Shown one piece after another: positions 9,277-19,400 of a stretch of DNA of 31,977 nucleotides. The stretch's first letter is position 1; each line of letters begins with the position of its first letter. A program made the position numbers and the translations under genes. Source of the DNA: Nemertoderma westbladi (taxonomy: Eukaryota > Xenacoelomorpha > Nemertodermatida > Nemertodermatidae); contig JAUCBJ010000741.1 in NCBI GenBank assembly GCA_032718475.1, positions 1 to 31,977 on the forward strand, in the 5' to 3' direction. A model generated the notes under the pieces. The model was not told the origin of the DNA. It was given only the letters and a program-made list of their open reading frames with translations, and did no database searches.

Positions 9277-9920
9277 TACTCATTTCGACATAGACTTCGC
9301 GATAAAATTTTACAAAACTGGGTATGTGTTATCTTGACCACTAGTTGGAACTTTTAGTGAAACTCAAATCATTCCAGAAATATACAGTTACCATGGTAAC
9401 TGTAGTTTATTAAAGTCTATATCATTCAAGTCTATTCATTTTTTTCATTTCATCATCCGGAATTTTTATATCTATATTCACAACTCTATTTGTAGCAAAA
9501 CCGCAATAGATATAAACTTGGGGTTTTGCAACTCATCTATAAGGTCCATATCCAAGCCGTTTGAGGTTAATTAGAAAATCCAGTTACCATAGCAACCAGA
9601 CTAAACAGATGTTAAAATTTATAAAATGATAATTTGAAGTACAAGTTAATAGTATTATGACTTGCGACCAACACACACCCACTATATGACTTATTCTGCA
9701 TCCGAATTAATTGTTCTATTTTTCAGTTTCCATGACAACCACTGTGTAAACAGATGCATTTTGATAGAAAAACGTTAATTTGGACATAAACTTCAATATT
9801 TTCTGAAACTCGGTATATGTGTTATCTGAACCACAATCTGGACTTAATCTTTTTTCAAATGTTAAACCAACAGTTCCAGAGAACTCTAATTTCCATGGGA
9901 ACAGAAGTTAATTATTGGCA
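9277..9920. repeat. Repeat family A: resumed copy and a second tandem unit
   Basis: 9277-9410 completes the copy broken at 2261. From about 9410 a second, diverged unit follows (TCTATTCATT, ATAAACTTGGGGTTTT, TTAGAAAATCCAGTT, AAACAGATG). X-box-like palindromes lie at 9387-9400, 9583-9596, 9726-9739 and 9889-9902. No coding capacity. Confidence 0.75.
9386..9403. promoter_or_regulatory. Perfect 18-bp X-box-like palindrome
   Basis: CAGTTACCATGGTAACTG is a perfect palindrome and matches the RFX-factor X-box consensus GTTNCCATGGNAAC. Similar sites recur through repeat family A (1930, 2086, 2232, 9583, 9726, 9889, 10189, 10334, 10490) and once at 19082. The match to the motif is direct; binding is inference. 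Confidence 0.55.
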
Positions 9921-9976
9921 AATGTTACTAAACTAGGCTAAGCAACGAACCAAAGTGTGGCCGTTTGTTTAATGTT

Positions 9977-10131
9977 CCTTAGCTTCGTGGTTGCATTTCC
10001 TTTAGAAAATGCCTTTCTAGTACAAATTGAATAGCTCCAGTAGTTTTCGAGAAATAAGTCTACAGGGCCAAGGGAAATCAACTACTTTCCCAAAGAAAGA
10101 TTTTCCTTAGCTGAGATGGTGTATTCATACT
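9977..10131. repeat. Short dispersed repeat with TTCCTTAGCTTCGTGG start
   Basis: The first 45 bp (TTCCTTAGCTTCGTGGTTGC..., CTTTCTAGTA) recur at 19167-19215. The last 60 bp recur at 1735-1793. It sits between two units of repeat family A. No coding capacity. Confidence 0.65.
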
Positions 10132-10181
10132 GGGTTATTTTATTATTTGAATATATATATATATATAATTTGATTCTTCTA

Positions 10182-10620
10182 TTTTGCAGTTACCATGACA
10201 ACCGCTGAAAACAGATGTTTTCATACTCATTTGGACATAGACTTCGCAATAAAAGATTACGAAACTGGCTATGTGATATCTGGACCACTGGTTTGAAATT
10301 TTAGTAAAACTCAAAACTTTCCAGAAATATCTAGTTACCGTCGTAACTGGAGTTTATTAAAGACTATATCATTCAAGTCTATATTCATAACTATATTTGT
10401 AACAAAACTGCAATATATAGAAACTTGGGGTTTTTCAACGCAATGATAAGGACAATAGTCGAGCCGATCGAGGTTAATTAGAAAATCCAGTTACCGGGGC
10501 AACCAGGCTAAACAGATGTTCAAATTTATAAAATGGTTATTTGAAACATAACTTTAAGGTATTATGACTTGGGACCAATCCCTACCCCCACTATATCACT
10601 AATCAACCACTACAATCAGA
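10182..10620. repeat. Repeat family A, third unit
   Basis: An uninterrupted unit that gives the reference order across the 7-kb insertion: TTTTGCAGTTACCATGACAA, AAAACAGATG, CATTTGGACATAGACTTCGC, AGTTTATTAAAGACTATATC, ACTTGGGACCAATC. X-box-like sites lie at 10189-10202, 10334-10347 and 10490-10503. It is preceded by an (AT)n run at about 10152-10167. Confidence 0.75.
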
Positions 10621-11034
10621 CGTTTTAACAATTAAATCCTTAGTTTTGCACATTAATAACTCAATGAAACTGAATTGAAGTATATGTCACCTGGAACCAC
10701 AAACCGGATCTTAACCCTATTAAAGGGTTAAGGGGGGGGGGGGGGGGTCAATATTACCCCCCACCCACCGAGGTTTTTTTGTTATAACTCTGAAACAAAC
10801 GCAGTGGGGAATCTGAAATTTTATGACTTTTCCTAAAAATCTATTGCTTTCCTAATAGTGAAAACCGTTTTCAAAAATATTGGGAACTTTTCGAGTTATA
10901 GCACCATTTTTTAACCCTACTTCTGGCTCTTCTTTTGAGACGTTTTTTGAAAATTACATTTCATGAAATTTGATTTGTAACATCTCTATTTTTAATTTAC
11001 ACCGGTTTTTTGGTGTTTGCAATTATATATATAA
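10621..11034. other. Unassigned sequence with a G16 tract
   Basis: Contains TTAACCCTATTAAAGGGTTAA followed by a 16-nt G run (10732-10747) and a C-rich stretch (ATTACCCCCCACCCACC). The rest is AT-rich with no coding signal. Confidence 0.5.
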
Positions 11035-11039
11035 ATTAA

Positions 11040-11765
11040 TTTAGAAATTTCAAACTTGTTTTTTAGGCGTGCGCCAAATTTTGGTGCCAGCACCAAATTG
11101 TGAAAAATGTAAATATTTTGTAAATTGATTGTTTGAACCTGTTTTTTGCGTAATAGGGGTTTGTTGGGGTTCGTTCTGATTACGATGGAATATATACGTG
11201 TTGCACCTGGCGTATCAAACTTGTATTTTTTGTTGCTGTATGCAAAATTTTGTGCCAGCACGAAATTTTGAAAATATATTCAATAGTTAAACTGCTTGTG
11301 ACAACTTATTTCCCCCGTTTAGATGTTTAAGACGTTTCTGAATTCAATGGAATAAATAATTTATCTAACTAGAAATCTCAAACTTGTATTTTTCGGAAGT
11401 GGGTGCAAAATTTGGTGCTAGCACCAAATTTTGAAAACTATCAAGTACATCAATTGATTGTGTCTCCTTGTTTCTTGCGTTATACGGGTTTGTGCGGGGT
11501 CTGAATTCAATAGAATAAGTAAAAATTGCATAATAGTTTTCAAACTTGTATTTTTTGTCAGTGGGTGAAAATTGTTGTGCGCCAGCACCAAATTTTTGAA
11601 AATAAGCAAATTGATCAATAGATAGTATCAACTTGTTTCTTGCGTTATACGGGTTTATGACGGTTCTGAATCCGATGGAATCAATAAAAACAGCACTGGA
11701 CATCTCAAACTTGTACTTTTTGGTGATGGGTACAAAATTTGAAGCAAGCACCAAAATTTGGCATA
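11040..11765. repeat. 163-bp-period tandem repeat with a hairpin, 5 units
   Basis: The motif TCAAACTTGTA (or close variants) recurs at about 11048, 11215, 11374, 11537 and 11703, a spacing of 159-167 bp. Each unit continues into a palindromic core like TTTGGTGC-nn-GCACCAAA (perfect at 11080-11097 and 11411-11428, partly decayed in the others), then TTGAAAA and a TTTCTTGCGTTATACGGGTTT-like segment. Units are clearly diverged. The open frames across it are not credible genes. Confidence 0.85.
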
Positions 11766-11817
11766 TTGCGCCGAAATATACGTGTGTAGCAATGATCTGG
11801 CAAATTAGAAATGGTAT

Positions 11818-11914
11818 ACAGACGTTTCGGCCTAGGACGTTTCGGTCCAGGACGTTTCGGCCCGGACATTTCGGCCCGGACGATTCGGCCCGGACGTTTC
11901 GGCCCGTGACTGTA
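11818..11914. repeat. GACGTTTCGGCCCG iteron array (left)
   Basis: Six tandem 14-15-bp units with small variations (CCTAG, TCCAG, ACATTTCGG, ACGATTCGG). It lies directly after an AT-rich stretch and is markedly GC-rich compared with its flanks. Confidence 0.9.
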
Positions 11915-11929
11915 ACCGAATGAAAAGGC

Positions 11930-12568
11930 CAACTTGTTTGATATGATAATAATTATTCATTAAAATTATAATTATGTCACAATAACATACAAACACTTAA
12001 TGAAATATCTTTCATGAAATGGATATTTAATTTATTTCAATCAAAATAAAATAAACATTATGCATGTGGTGCTCTGCCCCATTATGTTTTGCGGCCGAGA
12101 AAATGCAAGTCAGAACAAAACGTTTGGTACCGAGTACCACATTGCTAATAAACTACTAAAGCGAATCAATTTCACGAACCATTTAGCGCTTAAATCTCGT
12201 CTGATCGATATATTTTGGAGATACTTCATTAGTTTAAACATTACTCAATTGATAATTCTTGTAGCTGGACAATGTGTTGCAGCTATGTCTTAATGATCTG
12301 TTGAAACAATAACTCTCATCTCGATGATAGATGATTTATACCCATTTTCGTTTCGAGCGAATCCGTCCGATGGTTTTCGAGTTGGGCCCAATGGAACGTT
12401 TTAGAAATTTGAATTTCCCGCCAAACGCTACAGCCAAGCTACAGCCAAACTGGCAATAGATGGAGACTAGCGGCCAACGGGATCGCGTAGGGGGTATAGA
12501 TGTTAGTCCAGCTCATTCTTTTTTTGGAACGACTCGACCTATAGGGGCCGATCGGTAGCTGATCGAAC
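11930..12568. other. Unassigned sequence inside the candidate large element
   Basis: AT-rich to about 12340, then of more balanced composition. A 22-bp segment at 12323-12344 (GATGATAGATGATTTATACC...) is repeated exactly at 15155-15176. No gene recognised. Confidence 0.5.
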
Positions 12569-13280
12569 ACGATCTTTACGATCTTTGGCGAAATACGACC
12601 GGAAGGAGTGGGAATTTGAGAAAAGTTTGAAAGTAGAAAACGTTCCTCACCCCCGAATTATCCTAGACGGACCCGATAAAAATTTGAAAAAAATTAATTC
12701 TAGGGGGTCTACGGGGCCAACGAAGCATTCCGATTGGACGATATTATTTTCGCCTATTACTACGGGAAGGAACGGTTTTAAGTTTAAACATGTACAAGAG
12801 ATATGGTCGGGAAGCTCGAGCTCTATCCAACGGAAGCGGTCCTAGGATCGTAAATTAAGAAGTTCTAGAGATATAGAGGAAAATTAACGAGTCATTAAAA
12901 AATGCAGTAATTAGCAATTAGCGCTAATTAAGAGAGAATTAATTAATCGAATCTCGAAATTAACGGTGCCAATGTGAAACAACGAGAGGAGCTCGCCAAT
13001 TTTTTAAATTTTCGAAAAGACCCAGCGGAAGCCGAGATAAATGGATTTTCGTAAAATTGGGGTCCCGACCACCTAGTCAAATATTGGAGGCGAATCACCA
13101 CCTTTGCGAAATAGGCGAAAATATACCGAAAAAGCAAAACGAGCGATACTGATTTAAAATTCGAAACTTTTTGGTCGATACGGGTTCGCTAGTGGACGAT
13201 ATACACTATTTTAGTCAATTTATCCAAAAGGGTCTTTCTTATGATCTTTGATCATGATCTTTATGATCTTTGGCCTAAAG
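12569..13280. other. Unassigned unit between near-identical GATCTTT direct repeats
   Basis: CGATCTTTACGATCTTTGGC (12569) and TGATCTTTATGATCTTTGGC (about 13255) bracket about 690 bp of more GC-balanced sequence rich in CGAAA and TCGAA. The open frames on either strand (for example 12585-12845) match nothing I recognise. It may be a decayed non-autonomous element. Confidence 0.4.
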
Positions 13281-13391
13281 CATGGAATAAGAGTATTTTT
13301 ATATTAAATTGTAATTCGTACATTATAAGCAAAGTCTATGGGGACATTTTCAGACATCCTGTAAAATTTATCTTTGAAATTTAAATCATTT

Positions 13392-13422
13392 GTTCACCCA
13401 GCCATGCAAAGGCTGGGTGAAC
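13392..13422. repeat. 12-bp perfect stem-loop
   Basis: GTTCACCCAGCC (13392-13403), a 7-nt loop ATGCAAA, then GGCTGGGTGAAC (13411-13422). Isolated hairpin of unknown role. The surrounding 13281-13793 shows no gene. Confidence 0.85.
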
Positions 13423-13793
13423 CACCAAAATATTAAGCGATGAAATCCGCAAAGCCTTTAAATACATTATAGGGTGGTGGGTGGGGCTAGTGGTTAGTGT
13501 TTATACATAGTTAGGTAATGATTGTATATATAGCGAGTTGTTAAAAAAGGGAATGGATATAACTTTATGTTACAAAAGACTATGAATGTAGATCTATCGA
13601 GTTACGAATATACACCATCGCCACCTTTTAGCGTAGCGTAGGGGAGGAATACAATTAGTTGGAATCTATGTACGGGGAATATAGCGGAACAACTATGTAC
13701 GAGATACTTCTTCGACTAATAGAACAATAACTATAGCTCTTTAAACTAATTCTAGAACTACATTTACCTACTAAAAAAACAATTAAATATAAA

Positions 13794-15077
13794 TGTGACC
13801 CAACACATAGAAAGGGGTCAATTGACCAAAAAATGGTTTTTAACTTTTTGTTGGCTTTATATAGATAATTTAACGGAGAATTTCCCATTGAAAACCATTT
13901 GTTAATATCTCTTTTCGTTTTTGAGTTATTGTCGATTTAGTAAGACAAGGTTCTGAGATAATTTCATAGCAACATTCTGAGAAAATTAGATTTAAAATTT
14001 TCAAACCTTCCCGCCTTTTTCAGAAACCGCAGTGATTTTTCAAACATCATTTGAACATTTCTGAATGGAATGGTTATTCAATAACATCAACATAATTAGA
14101 GCATTGAAAGTTTCCATGGACAGGTATTTAATATATTTTGTCAGTTTTAAGGTTTGACAGATTCTTTTCATGTATGTTTGTCTGTCTGTATGCATACCCT
14201 TATCTTATTTTGTCTATGAAATAATAAAGAAATTGCAATACCTAATCAAAATATTTGCTACCGGGGATTTCTTGGTCGGTAATATTTTTATGGTGTCAGT
14301 TTTAATGTTTGTCAGAATCTATACGGTCAGTATGTTTGTATGTCATTCTGTTTGTCTGTCTGTATGTATGTATGTATGTCTGACTTACAGACATACATAT
14401 AAACAGGCAGTAAAGATGCTGTTAAACGTAAAAACTGATATCGGAAATGTCTTCGCCGACATATAAAACCCCCATATAGCCATATTTTGGTTAGGGTTAA
14501 ATACTATTCTTAATTTTTTGACGGACATACATACAGACAAACAGACTGACTGACATACAGACATACATCTAGACAGACAGTCAAGATATCGTAAACATGA
14601 AAAACTGGCATCGAAAATGGATTCACCGACCTGGAAAACCCGCCAGAGCCATATTTTTATAAAGTTAAATTATTTTTTCAATTTTTTCACTCACATACAT
14701 ATAGACAAACAGACTGACAGACAAATAGACAGACATACATACAAAAAGACAATTAAGATGCTCTCAAACGTAAAAACTGATATCGGAAATGAGTTCGCCA
14801 ACCTAGAAAACCCCCATAGCCATATTTTGGTGAGGTTATGTGATTTTCTTTATTTTTTTGACTGACAAACAGACAGACAAACAGACAGACAGACATTTTC
14901 TGTAAGTACTGTAACCTTATAAGTTATTTTTTTGGATTCTACGTTAAATTTCGATCTTAAATCAATAAAAAAATGAAATTGAAATTTTTTTTTGTTTTCT
15001 ATAATTTTTTCATATATTTGAAATTTCTGGAAAATGAGATTATTTGAAATTGACCCCTTTCTATGTGTTGGGTCACA
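13794..15077. mobile_element. Non-autonomous TIR element with 30-bp perfect inverted ends
   Basis: Positions 13794-13823 are the exact reverse complement of 15048-15077; the TIR begins TGTGACCCAACACATAGAAA. The interior has no transposase. It carries about three tandem units of roughly 180 bp, each combining GACAGACA/CATACATACAGAC microsatellite with a conserved block (AAAACTGATATCGGAAATG, ..CCCCCATAGCCATATTTTGG). Related interior units occur at 19550-20480 within another TIR element. The flanks are AT-rich (ATAAA and AATAA) and give no clear target-site duplication. Confidence 0.8.
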
Positions 15078-15101
15078 AATAATAATAATAATAATAATAC
15101 A
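15078..15101. repeat. (AAT)n microsatellite
   Basis: About seven AAT units immediately after the right TIR of the preceding element, followed by a further AAT-rich tract. Confidence 0.85.
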
Positions 15102-15154
15102 AATTAATAATACAAATTAATGAAAAATAAATGATAAAAAAACTATCATCACTG

Positions 15155-15176
15155 GATGATAGATGATTTATACCCA
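15155..15176. repeat. 22-bp exact direct repeat (partner at 12323-12344)
   Basis: GATGATAGATGATTTATACC plus CA occurs identically at both places, 2.8 kb apart, on either side of a stretch containing the 1.3-kb TIR element. It could reflect a rearrangement or duplication at the time of an insertion. Confidence 0.6.
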
Positions 15177-15230
15177 TAGATAACGACGTATAATGCTTTT
15201 ATTAATACACGAAGTGGGGACTTCGCGCAG

Positions 15231-15701
15231 CACGAAGTTGGCAGAGCCTTAGCGAATTGACACTGTTAGGGGGTAGGTCAATTTATGCAAACAGTCACGT
15301 TGGCCCTCTAGCGGCAGACTGGAGAACTGCAGATGGATTCGCCTCCTTTGAAAGTCACAGCTAATGGTCTAATACATATCTGCCAAGTTTCAGCTTAAAC
15401 GGATTAAAAGCAAAGAAATGGGAGGGCATTTAATGTTTAGACATGTGGCCCTCTAGCGGGAGACCATTGCACTGATGGTGTCTGAAAGTCTCTCAAAAAT
15501 CTCAACTTTTGCTCATATTGATACCTACAAATTTTCAACTTGGCAGCTTTAAATCCGACAAAGTTATTAGCATGTCAAAATCGTAACGACGACGACGACG
15601 ACAACGACGACGACGACGACAACGACGACGACGACAACTATTTGCATAAATTGACCCACCCCCTAACAGTGTCAATTCGCTAAGGCTCCGCCAACTTCGT
15701 G
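15231..15701. mobile_element. MITE with 61-bp terminal inverted repeats
   Basis: 15231-15291 and 15641-15701 are inverted copies differing at two positions; the TIR begins CACGAAGTTGGC. The 471-bp element encodes nothing. Inside are two copies of GGCCCTCTAGCGG (15302 and 15447), AAGTTTCAGCTTAAACGGAT-type segments and an (ACG)n tract at 15583-15636. The outer flanks (GGACTTCGCGCAGCACGAAG on the left, CTTCGTGGCTCGCC on the right) recur at about 25449 and 27100, so this end sequence is a dispersed family. Confidence 0.85.
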
Positions 15702-16307
15702 GCTCGCCTCACATATTTTATTTCACTTCACATCCACTCTGGTCCTTTTAATACGCATACATTTCATCTAAATTTAAATTTAATACGCATATATTTTATC
15801 TCATTCCATATGACATCCAGTCTGTCTCATAATTATTAGCAATGCCCCTAATGGAATATTTCTTATCTATTATATTTTTAAGACCAACATTAAAATACAG
15901 TAATAATTTTAATTCAGTGTATTTTAATGTACTTTATTTATTGACTCACATTTTAAAATACGTATGTTTTTAACTATTACTTTACCTTTATTACTTTACC
16001 TATTACCTTTACTATTAGTAATTTTTAACTATCTAACTGTTAACTAAAGTTAATTTGTCAGCATATGTTATCTTTGTTCTAAGTTACAGATGGTGTAAAT
16101 TTATATTAATAAATAATAATAATAATATTACATTAGTTATTATTTATAAATATAATGTAGAACTTCGATCTTGACGTCTTTCAAACAGGTGTCGGAGCAG
16201 TTCCTACTGACAGCTCCTCTTGTAACGAACGTAACAACTACAAAACAAATATATTGAATAACTTATTATTAATAGCTTATTTAAGGGAGTAAAATGAATC
16301 TTTGGGC
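15702..16307. other. AT-rich unassigned sequence
   Basis: Runs of TAATAATAAT, ACTTTACC(T) repeats near 15980-16020 and no coding signal. Ends at the right iteron block. Confidence 0.5.
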
Positions 16308-16391
16308 CAAAACGTCCGACAAGCAAATCTTGTATTTTATTTATTGGGCCGAAACGTCCTAGGCCAAAACGTCTTAGACCGAAACGTCTGT
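16308..16391. repeat. GGCCGAAACGTC iterons (right, inverted)
   Basis: Four decayed units of the 11818-11914 iteron in the opposite orientation, with a spacer of AT-rich sequence after the first. The outer end is GAAACGTCTGT. Confidence 0.8.
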
Positions 16392-16751
16392 TACCCTTAG
16401 AACTGTATTCTATTTGAATCAGCGCCCCAGAAATCCTATAAATGTGAATTTATAGCATCGTATGAGTTCATTACAAATTTGTGTTCAAACCGAAAAGTGC
16501 TGGTTACTTCTTTTTTTCTTTATTTTTGCCTACGTAGAGGGCTAAAACAGCCATTTATAGTAATTAGATCAATTTTAAATATTTTTCAATGGATATTACG
16601 TACCAGAAAGAAAACCTGTATTGAAAAACAATTAGCCGAAAATTGTAAGTTTCAAATTTTATGATAATTGTTCACTACTTGTAATTTTGGTGCTGCATAA
16701 TAACCACCCCAATACATTTTTCCGAAAATTTTATTTTTCGTTCGGAGCCGG
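16392..16751. other. Unassigned spacer
   Basis: No gene recognised. The short open frame 16479-16664 matches nothing I know. Ends where the foldback arm begins. Confidence 0.5.
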
Positions 16752-18953
16752 ACTACACCTTTTCAAGATGTAACTCAGAAAGCGTAATATGAAAATCAGA
16801 AAGCGTAATATGTCAATCAGAACTGTAATATGTAATTCAGAAAGCGTAATACAGTATGTAATTCAGAACCGTAATATGTAATTCAGCAAGTGTAATATGT
16901 AATTCAGAACGGTAATATGTAATTCAGAAACCGTAATATGTAATTCAGAACCGTAATATGTAATTCAGCAAGTGTAATATGTAATTCAGAACCGTAATAT
17001 GTAATTCAGAAACCGTAATATGTAATTCAGAAACCGTAATATGTAATTCAGAAACTTATATAGGAATCATATCTTTAACAGTATCTATCTCTTGGTATCT
17101 CTTGGAAACCAAATGTTCCAGAAGCTTTCTGCTATTTTATTTGTGTTAATGATAATAGAATTGGTAGTTACTTGGTAACCTGTTAATTCTAAAGGAATGT
17201 TAGTGCAATGCGTTTCATTAATCATAAACGCCTATTAATATTTATAAATCACGTTGTTTGTTGGTTCTTAGTGGAATTTAATAAGCAATTAATAACTGGC
17301 CCATGTGGATTATTTAATTATCTTTCCAAACAAAACACTTTTACCAAGGAAAATTAATATTTCATTCCAGTACTATGAGTTGTATTAACCCTATTTGGAC
17401 CGGGAGTAGGGGTCATTTTTTTGTGGAAAGGAATTATGTTTACCAAGTTTTATCACGATCAGCGACCTCGACAACCCTTATACCATGGAAATTGTAATTA
17501 TTGAGCGAAGATCTAAAAGATCTTTGAATGGATTTGATTCAGGTAATTTGCTATCGTTTTTGGTATTTACATTAAATTATGTTTTAAATGGGTAAATTTT
17601 GAAAATGAAAAAAGATAAAAAAAATATTTCAAAACTTGGACCAAAATTTGAAAATTGAAAAAAGGACCGCCTTGAAAAATTTCACAGGGAAATGGACATA
17701 ACTTTTGATTGCTTGATTTTTGGAATCTACGTCAAATTTTTTGCGTCAGATGAGATGTTTTATGAACAATTCAGTAATTTCAAATTTTTTAGTGTGCAAC
17801 CACCCTCAATTTTTATACATAAATCACTCACGGGTGGACATTTCCGATAACTTTAACGTGGCTTTCACATCACGAACTTTCGGCATTCGTGACTTTTAAA
17901 AGTAAAGTAAAGTAAAGTAAATTTTCTACGTCCGTTAGGCCAGGGATTACGCACAAAGTCTGACAACTTATTTCCAGTGCGGTCCCCGCAGAACTTTACC
18001 CCTCAGAGGAAACTCCAGTACTCATTTAGCTACCATTTAAGGATGCAAGGCAGATATGACCATGGCTGGTCCCTTTAAAGCATTCGTGCCGAAACGAAAA
18101 CTGCCCTGGCCCATGTGAGGATCGAACCCATAACCTACGGAGAGATGTAAATTCAATGCAATCGCAACACCAAGGTGGAACCTTGGAAGATAATATAATA
18201 TTTTAATTTCATATACAAATTTTTTATCCCCGCCTGCAGAAGAAAAATCTTTTCACAAAAAATTTTTCTACTCCCGGGCCAAATAGGGTTAATACAACTC
18301 ATAGTACTGGAATGAAATATTAATTTTCCTTGGTAAAAGTGTTTTGTTTGGAAAGATAATTAAATAATCCACATGGGCCAGTTATTAATTGCTTATTAAA
18401 TTCCACTAAGAACCAACAAACAACGTGATTTATAAATATTAATAGGCGTTTATGATTAATGAAACGCATTGCACTAACATTCCTTTAGAATTAACAGGTT
18501 GCCAAGTAACTACCAATTCTATTATCATTAACACAAATAAAATAGCAGAAAGCTTCTGGAACATTTGGTTTCCAAGAGATACCAAGAGATAGGTACTGTT
18601 AAAAACATGATTCCTATATAAGTTTCTGAATTACATATTACGGTTTCTGAATTACATATTACGCTTTCTGAATTACATATTACGGTTTCTGAATTACATA
18701 TTACGGTTTCTGAATTACATATTACGCTTTCTGAATTACATATTACAGTTCTGAATTACATATTACGCTTTCTGATTTACATATTACGGTTCTGAATTAC
18801 ATATTACACTTTCTGAATTGGTTCTGAATTACATATTACGCTTTCTGATTTACATATTACGGTTCTGAATTACATATTACACTTTCTGAATTACATATTA
18901 AGTTTCTGAATTACATATTACGCTTTCTGAATTACATCTTGAAAAGGTGTAGT
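16752..18953. mobile_element. Foldback-type element with very long inverted arms
   Basis: The left arm 16752-17409 is the reverse complement of the right arm 18268-18953, at high identity across the unique inner 360 bp. Ends: ACTACACCTTTTCAAGATG. The outer part of each arm is a tandem array of an approximately 20-bp unit (GTAATATGTAATTCAGAAAC and variants; about 16771-17055 and 18614-18930), with different unit order in the two arms. The 860-bp loop has no transposase; it holds AT-rich sequence and a SINE. Long inverted arms with subterminal tandem repeats are the hallmark of Foldback/Galileo-like DNA elements. No clear target-site duplication is visible. Confidence 0.85.
17899..18180 (-). 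mobile_element. tRNA-derived SINE (minus strand) in the foldback loop
   Basis: Read on the minus strand, the head has GGTGTTGCGATTG (A-box-like) and, about 35 nt on, GGGTTCGATCC (B-box-like). A body of about 200 bp follows and the element ends in a pentanucleotide tail, (TTTAC)n, at 17901-17920 on the plus strand. This order, tRNA-like Pol III promoter, body, simple-repeat tail, is that of a SINE. The head begins with a small palindrome (CCAAGG...CCTTGG). No target-site duplication was identified. Confidence 0.7.
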
Positions 18954-19400
18954 GACATCTACGTACAAACAAAAATCAGACGTTTTCGTTAATATTTGTA
19001 GATTTTAGAGGTATTTGTACAACATTTTATAGCCCGGTACTAATAGGTTAATGTAAACCTCAGAAGTTCTCGAAAACTTCGGTTGCCATGGTAATAGGAG
19101 TTTTTAAGGCATATGCCTCTTAACTCTGTAAAGCAATGAAGTGATGAGTCAAAGATTGTTTAACTTTCCATAGCTTCGTGGTTGCATTTCCTTTTGGAAA
19201 TGCCTTTCTAGTAATTAAAGTACAGAGAAGAAATATTAAAAAAAAAATTAAAAAAAAACGTAATTTAAAATAAATAAAATAAAAGTAAAAAGATAAATGT
19301 GCGCCGGAAATAGGTACACGAATAGGACTAATACGCATAGGATAAAGTAAGTATGCACTTATAAATTATAATGTGTATAATTAATGGTATAATGGTATAA
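18954..19400. other. Spacer with a short dispersed repeat and an X-box-like site
   Basis: 19167-19215 repeats the segment at 9977-10022 (TTCGTGGTTGCATTTCCTTT...). GTTGCCATGGTAAT at 19082-19095 is X-box-like. An A-rich tract follows at about 19228-19290. No gene. Confidence 0.55.

Larger units (their letters stand above)
11818..16391. mobile_element. Candidate large element bounded by inverted iterons
   Basis: Left end 11818-11914: ACAGACGTTTCGGCC followed by about five 14-15-bp repeats of GACGTTTCGGCCCG. Right end about 16308-16391: inverted, more decayed repeats (GGGCCGAAACGTC, GGCCAAAACGTC, GACCGAAACGTCTGT). The outermost 13 bases match as an inverted repeat (ACAGACGTTTCGG). No transposase is recognisable between them, so it would be non-autonomous, or the two ends could be independent copies of a short iteron repeat. 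It contains a TIR element at 13794-15077 and a MITE at 15231-15701. Confidence 0.45.

Noticed and set aside
11365-11754. 129-codon minus-strand frame
   Set aside because: It is a translation of the 163-bp tandem repeat, which explains its internally repeated residues.
12585-12845. 86-codon plus-strand open frame
   Set aside because: No recognisable domain, no splice or promoter context, and it lies in a probable decayed repeat bracketed by direct repeats.
14170-14865. Open frames rich in VCLSVCL and DRQTDRQ
   Set aside because: Translations of the GACA/GTCT microsatellite inside a TIR element.
16771-17055. Regular approximately 20-bp repeats resembling a CRISPR array
   Set aside because: The units are contiguous with no unique spacers, the sequence is eukaryotic, and the array is mirrored in the other arm of a foldback element.
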